A stretch of DNA of 8,725 bases from Boseongicola sp. SB0662_bin_57 (lineage in GTDB: Bacteria; Pseudomonadota; Alphaproteobacteria; Rhodobacterales; Rhodobacteraceae), in the NCBI GenBank assembly GCA_009839535.1, contig VXPN01000199.1:1-8725 (forward strand), given 5' to 3'. Shown here piece after piece: positions 1 through 6,800 of the stretch. The notes beneath the pieces were generated by a model, which saw nothing but the letters and a program-made list of their open reading frames with translations, was not told the DNA's origin and made no database searches. The position numbers and the translations under genes were made by a program. Positions within the stretch are counted from its first letter, which is position 1. Each line of letters starts with the position of its first letter.

Positions 1-1591
1 CGGGACGGCCCCGGCCAGCGACGCCGCTCCGGCGCCTGCGGACACGCCCGCCACGACGGCGGACGACGGTTCGACGGTCGCAGGCGTCTTGCCGACGGAA
101 TCGGCGGACGCCACGGGTGATACGGCTCCGGCCAGCGACGCCGCTCCGGCGCCTGCGGACACGCCCGCCACGACAGCGGACGGCGGCACGACGGTCGCGA
201 GCGTCTTGCCAACGGAATCGGCGGGCGCTTTGGTCGAGACGGCACTGGACAGAGATGGTGCTCCGGCACCTGCGGAAACGGCCGCGACGACGGAGGGTGA
301 CGGCACGACGGTCGCGAGCGTTGTACCGACGGAATCGGCGAAAGCTTTGGGCGAGGCAACACCAGAAGGCGCTGCAGTGTCCGATTCTGCAGCGTCGATT
401 GCGCCTGCGCCAACAGCGATGAGCAGCGCAACATTTGACATTGTCCGTATCGAGCTTGGCGGCAGTGCGGTGATCGCTGGGCGGGGGGTCGAAGGGGGCG
501 CGAAGGTCGCCATGTACCTGAATGGCGAACCGGTCGGAGAGGCCAGCGCAGATAGATCAGGCAATTTCGTGATTTTCGCCGAACTCGGCGTGTCGGATCA
601 GCCTCGCGAACTGACGCTGACCGAGACCCGCCTGGATGGCACGATCCTGGATGGCGCATCGTCCTTGATTCTGGGCCCCGTTGCGCCAATGCAGATTGCA
701 AGTGCAGTTGACGCAGCCAGTGACGAATCGTCAGAGACCGGCGCGATCGCCTCAACTGACCAGGCATCGCAATCCGATGATCAGCGAACGGCATCTGCCG
801 GCGCTGCGACCGACCAGACGGCGCAGCCCGATGACGAGCGAGCAGCATCGGCCGTCGCTTCGACTGAACAGGCAGCGCAACCCGACGTCGAACAGACCGC
901 TTCAACCGGCGAGATGACGCAATCCGATGACCGGCGGACGGCATCAGTCGCCGTTTCAAGCGACCAGGCAGAGCAGCCCGACGACGAGAGAACCGCGTTG
1001 GCCGCCGCTTCAACTGAACAGGAGGGACAGCCGGATGGCACGCAGTCCTTGCCGACCGTTCTTCTCTCCGACGAGAGCGGTGTCCGGGTCGTTCAGGATT
1101 CCAGCGACATTTCCGAGGTTCCGGAAAATGTCTCGGTGGACACGATTGCCTATGACGAGGAAGGTGAGGTTACGGTCGGAGGTCGCGCCACAGGAACGGA
1201 AACGGTTAGAATCTACCTCGACAACAAGGATCTGGTCGATGCCGACGTGGGCGAAGGCGGCCAGTGGCGCACGCCGCTGCCGGATGTCGACACGGGCACC
1301 TACACGCTTAGAGTCGATGAACTCAACGCAGAAGGCAGGGTGATCTCGCGCGTGGAGACTCCGTTTCTCCGTGAGGCGGTCGAAGACATTCAGACGCTGG
1401 ACAAGAGTCCGGTAACCTTGATCGCGCCGGTGTCGCTTGTCACGATCCAGCCTGGAAACACGCTCTGGGGTCTTGCGCGAAAGAAATACGGCAGGGGAAT
1501 TCTCTACGTACGTGTCTACGAGGCCAATACGGACCGTATACGCGACCCCGACCTGATCTTTCCCGGCCAGATCTTCGCGGTGCCAGATTGA
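1..1591 (+). CDS. LysM-domain cell-wall-binding protein with Ig-like modules and repeat linkers (5' end outside window)
   Basis: Probably an envelope protein that holds onto peptidoglycan through its C-terminal LysM domain. The frame is open from base 2, and a TTG at 89 lies inside a repeat unit, so it is not the true start; the N-terminus, where a signal or membrane anchor would be, is missing. Order in the window: Ala/Pro/Thr-rich 39-residue repeats (5-355); a beta-rich Ig-like module (about 434-682, with the pattern VIAGRGVEGGAKVAMYLNG); a Gln/Asp/Ser/Ala-rich linker of 18-residue repeats (749-1039); a second Ig-like module (about 1130-1380, VTVGGRATGTETVRIYLDN); and one LysM (1439-1588) with the expected PGNTLWGLA, YG, EAN, DPDLIFPGQ pattern ending two residues before the stop. 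At least 529 residues are seen. The same architecture is familiar from rhodobacterial LysM proteins; LysM is certain, the Ig-like modules are likely, and the exact cellular role is unknown. Confidence 0.88.
   Translation, partial: GTAPASDAAPAPADTPATTADDGSTVAGVLPTESADATGDTAPASDAAPAPADTPATTADGGTTVASVLPTESAGALVETALDRDGAPAPAETAATTEGDGTTVASVVPTESAKALGEATPEGAAVSDSAASIAPAPTAMSSATFDIVRIELGGSAVIAGRGVEGGAKVAMYLNGEPVGEASADRSGNFVIFAELGVSDQPRELTLTETRLDGTILDGASSLILGPVAPMQIASAVDAASDESSETGAIASTDQASQSDDQRTASAGAATDQTAQPDDERAASAVASTEQAAQPDVEQTASTGEMTQSDDRRTASVAVSSDQAEQPDDERTALAAASTEQEGQPDGTQSLPTVLLSDESGVRVVQDSSDISEVPENVSVDTIAYDEEGEVTVGGRATGTETVRIYLDNKDLVDADVGEGGQWRTPLPDVDTGTYTLRVDELNAEGRVISRVETPFLREAVEDIQTLDKSPVTLIAPVSLVTIQPGNTLWGLARKKYGRGILYVRVYEANTDRIRDPDLIFPGQIFAVPD
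5..355 (+). repeat. Three in-frame tandem copies of a 117-bp (39-residue) repeat
   Basis: Units run 5-121, 122-238 and 239-355, each exactly 39 codons. Each contains APAPA(D/E)T, a Thr-rich turn, TTVAS(V)-like and PTESA. Units 1 and 2 are nearly identical in DNA over their first 50 bases or so and drift toward the end; unit 3 is more divergent. More copies may lie left of the window. The composition (Ala, Pro, Thr, Asp, Glu) suggests a flexible, disordered spacer. Confidence 0.9.
749..1039 (+). repeat. Degenerate 54-bp (18-residue) tandem repeat, about 5.4 copies
   Basis: The translated units follow S-T-(D/E)-Q-x-x-Q-(S/P)-D-D-(E/Q/R)-(R/Q)-T-A-S-x-x-A. Four units are 18 residues, the fourth in order is only 14 (its STEQ-like start is lost, frame kept), and the last is partial (10 residues). 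It is unrelated in sequence to the 39-residue repeat upstream, and it separates the two Ig-like modules. The acidic, Gln/Ser/Ala-rich make-up suggests an unstructured linker. Confidence 0.85.
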
Positions 1592-1751
1592 GTGGGGAAC
1601 GAAAGTCAGGCGTCCCTGCCGCCCGGCCCACGCCACGAAGGTTGCTGCAGGCAGCGTTCCGGTCCAGTTCCGCATGTGGCAAGTGACCATGTCGTGCAAT
1701 GCCCTTCCAAGGAGCGACTGAGACTGGGGCAGCGACTCGTTGCCTGGCCCT

Positions 1752-1780
1752 TTGAAGTCATCGCCGAACCTTCGTAAAGA
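1752..1780 (+). promoter_or_regulatory. Weak sigma70-like promoter candidate for the ABC exporter
   Basis: TTGAAG (1752-1757, four of six matches to the -35 consensus) is followed after exactly 17 bases by TAAAGA (1775-1780, three of six matches to the -10). It lies about 160 bases before the exporter start and just before the 1798-1829 inverted repeat, which would then fall in the leader. Matches this weak occur by chance, so this is only a candidate. Confidence 0.22.
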
Positions 1781-1797
1781 CGGGCGAACCGGGAGCA

Positions 1798-1829
1798 TCG
1801 TGCCAGATGCAGGCATGCCGATGGCACGA
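1798..1829 (+). promoter_or_regulatory. Inverted repeat (8-bp arms) with an inner 8-bp palindrome upstream of the ABC exporter
   Basis: TCGTGCCA (1798-1805) is the exact reverse complement of TGGCACGA (1822-1829). The 16-base spacer contains the perfect palindrome GGCATGCC (1812-1819). It could be an operator for a dimeric regulator, a leader hairpin, or part of a terminator for the LysM transcript, although no T-run follows. The structure is real; its function is unknown. Confidence 0.35.
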
Positions 1830-1939
1830 GATTCCGATTTGAGGGGAAGCGGCGATTTCATGTGCCTGTCGCGTCAGTGCTCATTGTCGGAGTGTGCAAG
1901 GGCGAAGGCGTGGCTGCGGTGCAGAAGGAACGAGGCGGG

Positions 1940-3751
1940 ATGACCGACGTCCATTCTCCAGCCAAGGGACGCGATGGCGGCCTGAGCATCATCAGGAAGC
2001 TTGCACCATTCCTCTGGCCGTCAGACAAGCAATGGGTTCGGCGGCGCGTCGTATTGGCCCTGCTGGCCTTGCTGCTCTCCAAGATTGTCGCAGTTGGCAC
2101 GCCCTTTCTCTACAAGGCTGCGGTTGACGTGCTGGCCGGAGAGGACGTGGATCCAGTCTGGGCTCTCGGCATCGGTGCCGTCGGAATCACGGTTGCCTAC
2201 GGCATGGCAAGACTTCTGACGATCGGATTTCAGCAGTTGCGGGATGTCCTGTTCGCCGCCGTTGGCCAGCGCGCCCTGCGGCAGATTGCGCTCGAGACCT
2301 TCAACCATGTCCATGCGCTTTCGCTTCGCTATCACATCACGCGAAAAACTGGCGGCCTCAGCCGGATCATCGAGCGCGGCGTGAAAGGCGTCGAGTTCCT
2401 GCTGCGGTTCCTTCTGTTCTCCATCGCTCCGCTTGTCGTGGAACTGGCGATGATCGCTGCCGTCCTGGCAGTCGTGTTTGACATCTGGTACCTGGTTGCC
2501 GTCGTCGTGACCATATTCGTGTATGTCTGGTTCACGTTCAGGGTTACCGAATGGCGGGTGACGATCCGTCGGGAAATGAACGAGCAGGACACCGACGCCA
2601 ACCAGAAGGCGATCGACAGCCTGCTCAATTTTGAGACGGTGAAGTATTTCGGCGCCGAGGAGCGCGAAGCGAACCGGTATGACGGCGCGATGGAACGCTA
2701 TGTCTTTGCGGCTCTCAAGACGTCCTATTCGTTGGCATTCCTGAATTTCGGCCAGGCGTTCCTGATTTCAGGCGGCCTTGTTGTCGTCATGATCATGGCT
2801 GCGGTCGGGGTTGCCGACGGCACCCTGACCGTCGGCGACTTCGTGATGGTGAACGCCTACATGATCCAGATCACCATGCCCCTGAATTTCCTTGGCACGG
2901 TCTACCGCGAAATCCGGCAAAGCCTGGTGGACATGGGAGAGATGTTCGACCTGCTGGCACATCCCGCGGAAGTCCAGGACAAGCCAGGGGCGCCTGATCT
3001 CGCGGTTGCCGGCGGGCAGATCACGTTCCAAGATGTCCAATTCGGCTACCAGGAAGGTCACCTTATCCTGAAGGGGGTGACGCTTGAGGTGCCCGCCGGC
3101 CGCACGGTGGCGATCGTGGGTCCGTCCGGCTCCGGAAAGTCCACGATCGGACGGCTTCTCTTCCGTTTCTACGACACGAGCGACGGCGCGCTCCTCATTG
3201 ACGGGCAGGACATTCGCGACGTCACCCAGAAGAGCCTGCATGCGGCGATCGGAGTCGTGCCGCAGGATACGGTGCTCTTCAACGACACCATCTACTACAA
3301 CATCGCATATGGCCGTCCCGAAGCGTCACGGGCAGAGATCGTCGAGGCTGCGCGGGCGGCAAAGATCCACGACTTCATCTCTGGTTTGCCGGACGGCTAC
3401 GACACGACCGTCGGCGAGCGGGGGCTGAAGCTCTCGGGCGGGGAAAAGCAGCGTGTCGGGATCGCGCGAACGATCCTCAAGAATCCGCCCATCCTGCTTT
3501 TGGACGAGGCAACGAGCGCCCTCGACACGGAGACCGAATCCGAGATCCAGCATGAGCTTCAGGCCATGGGCGAAGGCCGCACCGTGATCACGATCGCGCA
3601 CCGCCTGTCCACGATCGCCCATGCCGACCGGATCGTGGTGCTCGAAAACGGGCAAATCGTCGAAGAAGGGACTCACGACGCGCTTATCGCCCGAAACGGG
3701 AGGTACGCGTCGCTCTGGCATCGGCAGGCTGCCGAGGACGACGCGGCCTGA
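1940..3751 (+). CDS. Atm1/HMT-type ABC exporter, half-transporter (permease-ATPase fusion)
   Basis: Inner-membrane exporter that should work as a homodimer. The bacterial/mitochondrial Atm1 family exports glutathione-linked sulfur or metal conjugates. The start is the ATG at 1940, giving 603 residues, with AAGGA at 1925-1929; a GTG at 1862 is in frame but its 26 extra residues look non-coding. Six membrane helices lie near residues 36-57, 73-94, 156-180, 181-202, 267-290 and 298-320. The Atm1 hallmark DSLLNFETVKYFGAE is at 226-240. The ATPase is complete: Walker A GPSGSGKST 394-402 (K400), Q-loop Q442, signature LSGGEKQ 498-504, Walker B ILLLDE 518-523 and H-loop H554. Y195, R206, R210, N269, Q272 and R323 match, as I recall them, glutathione-site residues of Novosphingobium Atm1, with identical numbering. 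Family assignment is firm; the actual cargo is unproven. It ends 95 bases before the convergent RND gene. Confidence 0.93.
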   Translation: MTDVHSPAKGRDGGLSIIRKLAPFLWPSDKQWVRRRVVLALLALLLSKIVAVGTPFLYKAAVDVLAGEDVDPVWALGIGAVGITVAYGMARLLTIGFQQLRDVLFAAVGQRALRQIALETFNHVHALSLRYHITRKTGGLSRIIERGVKGVEFLLRFLLFSIAPLVVELAMIAAVLAVVFDIWYLVAVVVTIFVYVWFTFRVTEWRVTIRREMNEQDTDANQKAIDSLLNFETVKYFGAEEREANRYDGAMERYVFAALKTSYSLAFLNFGQAFLISGGLVVVMIMAAVGVADGTLTVGDFVMVNAYMIQITMPLNFLGTVYREIRQSLVDMGEMFDLLAHPAEVQDKPGAPDLAVAGGQITFQDVQFGYQEGHLILKGVTLEVPAGRTVAIVGPSGSGKSTIGRLLFRFYDTSDGALLIDGQDIRDVTQKSLHAAIGVVPQDTVLFNDTIYYNIAYGRPEASRAEIVEAARAAKIHDFISGLPDGYDTTVGERGLKLSGGEKQRVGIARTILKNPPILLLDEATSALDTETESEIQHELQAMGEGRTVITIAHRLSTIAHADRIVVLENGQIVEEGTHDALIARNGRYASLWHRQAAEDDAA

Positions 3752-3803
3752 CGACTTGTTCCGGGGCGACGCCGGCAACCTGGAAACCGAGAGACAAGCT
3801 GCT

Positions 3804-3845
3804 GGCGGGCTCCGGAACCGGACTCACGTTCAGGTGGAGCCCGGC
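3804..3845. terminator. Candidate hairpin terminator between convergent genes
   Basis: CGGGCTCC (3806-3813) pairs exactly with GGAGCCCG (3836-3843), and inside it GAAC (3815-3818) pairs with GTTC (3828-3831), leaving a 9-base loop. It sits between the stops of the ABC exporter (3751) and the RND permease (3847), where a two-way terminator is expected. Neither side has a T-tract, so it may be a weak intrinsic terminator, or only an mRNA-end stabilising hairpin with Rho doing the termination. Confidence 0.38.
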
Positions 3846-3846
3846 A

Positions 3847-6800
3847 CTACTCTGCCGCCCTCAATTCGTGCAGTGGATGAACAGTTCTGGCAGGGTCTGC
3901 GTCCACGTCCCAGACCACGTCCGTTCCCTTCATTTTCCTTGCTGCACGCCTCAGCGCCCAGTCCCGTGCGCTGCGGCTTCTTGCGCCACGTGTCAGTGCG
4001 CTCAACGCGCCAAGGGCGTTGGCGAGGATGGTCCAGAACCAGACACGCAGAGCCAGCATCGATGGCGTGAACACAAGCGTCAGGAGCGTTGCAGTGCCGA
4101 GGCCGAAGACCACGGCGGTCGCAAGGGGCTTCCACCAAAGCGCGGCTGGGGCGTTGAGCGAATATCCCCCATTGAAGAAGTCGAACGAAAGGCCCAGCAT
4201 CATCGGCAGCAAGCCCGCGATCGTCGTTATGGTTGTCAGCAGGACCGGACGCAGGCGAGCCTCTGCGGTGCGAATGATGGCCTCGATCCGGGGCATGTAC
4301 CGGGAATACTCCTGATACGTGTCGATCAGCACGATGTTGTTGTTCACGACAATTCCTGCAAGCGCGACGATTCCGGTTCCCGTCATGATGACCGAGAACG
4401 GCTGCTGCATCGCGAGCATGCCGATCAGGACGCCCGTGGTGGACAGGACCACTGCAAGCAGCACGAGGATCGCGTTGTAGAACGAGTTGAACTGCGCCAG
4501 CAGGATGATGAACATGAGGCCGAGCGCAGCCATGAACCCGGTCTGAAGGAAGGCTTGGGACTCCGCCTGGTCCTGGGCGTCGCCGGTCCATTCCCATTCG
4601 ACGCCGTCGGGGAACGGTCTCGTTTCCTCGATCCACCTGGTCAAGGTCTCGATCCGTTCGGTGGCCGTGACCGGCACTGCGTCCAGGCCCTCTTCGGCAA
4701 TGCGTGCGGCCAGGGCGCCGCTTCTTGCGTCCGCCGCCCTGACGACCTCCACGATCGCGCCATCGGAATCGACCAGTTTCACGAGGTCGCCTTCCACGTT
4801 GGCCTTGACATCGAAGAAACGGGTCTGATCGGTCCGGGTAATCTGCGCGAGCTGGGCAACGGGCTTTCGGACAATCAGGTTCGACAGCGGCACGAGACCT
4901 TGGTTGGTCCTGACCTTGAGCGAATCAAGCGTCGACAGAAACCTGTCGTCCTCGGGCAGCCGGGCACGGATTTCGATCTCTTCGTCCGAAGAGTCCACGC
5001 GCATCGTGTCCAGCAGGACGCCGCGCGTAACGAGCTGGATCATGCCGCCGATCGTCGCGACGTTGGCACCGTACTTGCCCGCTCTTTCGACATCGACATC
5101 GATCTGCCAGTCGATGCCGGGCAGCGGCAGGTTGTCTTCGATGTCGATGAGTCCCGGCGTTGCCTCGAAACGGTCGCGCGCAATCCGCGTCGCTTCGATC
5201 AGCTTGCCCCAGTCGTCCAGCTTGAGGCGCAGGTGCAAGGGTTTTGCCGACGAGGGACCACGCGTCAGGTTCAGGACTTCGACCTTGATGCCCGGGATTT
5301 CGCCGAGCTGCGCCTCGAGGTTTTCCAGAACGACGTTGCCGTTGAGGCTGCCAATCTCGATGCCATGCGCCTCGGCGACGGCCGATCGGTCTTCCCAGGC
5401 CACGAGCTCGATCTGGATCTGGCCGATCGCGTCGTTCGGACCTTGTGCGCCTCCGGTGTTCGCGTTCAGCCCGCCGGCGCCTGCGAAGGCGAATGCGTTC
5501 GTCACTCCGGGAGCGGCGAGGACGATTGTCTCCGCCTCTTTAACAAGCGCGTCCTTTTCGGCGAGGCTGAGGTTGCCGCGCGCGCGCACATAGATGATGG
5601 CTTGCTCGGCCTCGACTTCCACGAAGAACTCGACGCCCCTGTTGTTCGCGCCGAAATAGCTGAAGACCGAAAACACAAAGAAGATGACGACGCCTATGGT
5701 CACGACCGGCATCACCGGGTTGCCGGCAATGAACGCGATCAGGTGGCCGAACGGCGTGCGCTTTCTTCCTGTGCCGACCTGCCGCCTGTCGCGTTCGGGC
5801 TTGACGGCATTGAGCACGACGGACGAAAGCGTTGCCGCGATCACGAAAAGGATCGCGCCGACCGCGGACCCGGTGATTCCGGCGCCCGGCCCGCCGAGAA
5901 GGGCCGGGTTGAGGACCTGCAAGGCGGCCAGGAACATCATGAAGAACACGAGGGGGACAAGGGCTGCCCTGACTGGCCATGGAAGGGAGCGCACAAGCGC
6001 CGCCGAAATCCGTTCAAGGATCCGGCTCAGCCGGCCCGAGATCCCGCCGACGACGGGCAGGTAGATCAGGGCAACGATCAGGGATGCCGAAAGGACGAAG
6101 ATGAGCGTGACCGGCAGCATGCCCATGAACTCGCCGGACACGCCTGGCCAGAAGAGCATCGGCAGGAACGCGCACAGCGTCGTTGCCGTTGACGACACGA
6201 CGGGCCAGAACATGCGCTTTGCCGCCTCCACAAAGGCGTGCATCGGACCGGTGCCGGCCTGGATCCGCTTGTCGGCGTATTCCACCACGACGATGGCGCC
6301 GTCGACCAGTATGCCGACGGACAGGATCAGGCCGAACATGACGATGTTCGAGATGGCAACCCCCATGACCGCCAGGAACGCGAAGCAGAGAAGGAATGAA
6401 GTCGGAATGGCGAAGCCGACAAGCAGTGCCGAGCGGGTGCCAAGCGTCGCCAGGACCACGATCATGACGAGGGCGATGGCGGTCAGGACCGAGCTTTCAA
6501 GCTGGTTCACCATCGACCTCACCCCCGACGACTGATCGTTGGACGCGCCGACCGTGATTGCCGTCTGCAGGTCGGGTGGCCAGGCCGCACGTGCTGCCTC
6601 GATCTCGCGCCGGACGAGCTCGGTCGTGCTGATCGTGGGGAATCCCTTCCGCTTCACGATCTGGAGGGCGACCGAGTTCACGCCGTTGAAGCGCGCCGTG
6701 CCCGACCGATCCTCGAAGGTCAGCCGGATGTCGGCAACGTCGCCCACCGTGATGATCCGGTCACCGTCGGCTTTCACCGGCAACCTGTAGATGTCCTGCT

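Larger units (their letters stand above)
1592..1939 (+). other. Non-coding gap between LysM gene and ABC exporter
   Basis: This 348-base gap has short open frames but none with convincing protein character or a clear ribosome binding site. No tRNA-like or T-tract terminator structure is visible behind the LysM stop. It holds a weak promoter-like pair (1752-1780), an inverted repeat (1798-1829) and the ribosome binding site of the exporter near 1925-1929. An in-frame GTG at 1862 would extend the exporter by 26 residues into this gap; that extension is judged non-coding. Confidence 0.5.

Noticed and set aside
89..91. TTG at 89 as start of the LysM gene
   Set aside because: The frame is open to the window edge and the TTG falls inside a repeat unit that begins upstream, so translation must start further left.
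749..1039. Possible CRISPR-like array because of regular 54-bp spacing
   Set aside because: The repeats are degenerate, contiguous, in coding frame and without unique spacers; they are protein repeats.
1592..1777. Small 61-codon frame right after the LysM stop
   Set aside because: No ribosome binding site and no protein-like composition; the overlapping frames on both strands are equally open.
1010..1861. A 283-codon open frame on the minus strand overlapping the LysM domain and the gap
   Set aside because: It runs opposite the clear LysM and Ig-like coding sequence, has no recognisable fold or good ribosome site, and its openness is explained by GC-biased codon use on the other strand.
1862..1939. 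GTG at 1862 as start of the ABC exporter
   Set aside because: The ATG at 1940 has a better ribosome site, and its numbering matches Atm1 homologues; the 26 extra residues resemble no transporter N-terminus.
3868..6192. A 774-codon open frame on the plus strand, opposite the RND permease
   Set aside because: It is a GC-rich antisense shadow: the translation is rich in Arg, Asp, His and Gln with no domain or hydrophobic pattern, while the minus strand encodes a full, motif-rich RND pump.
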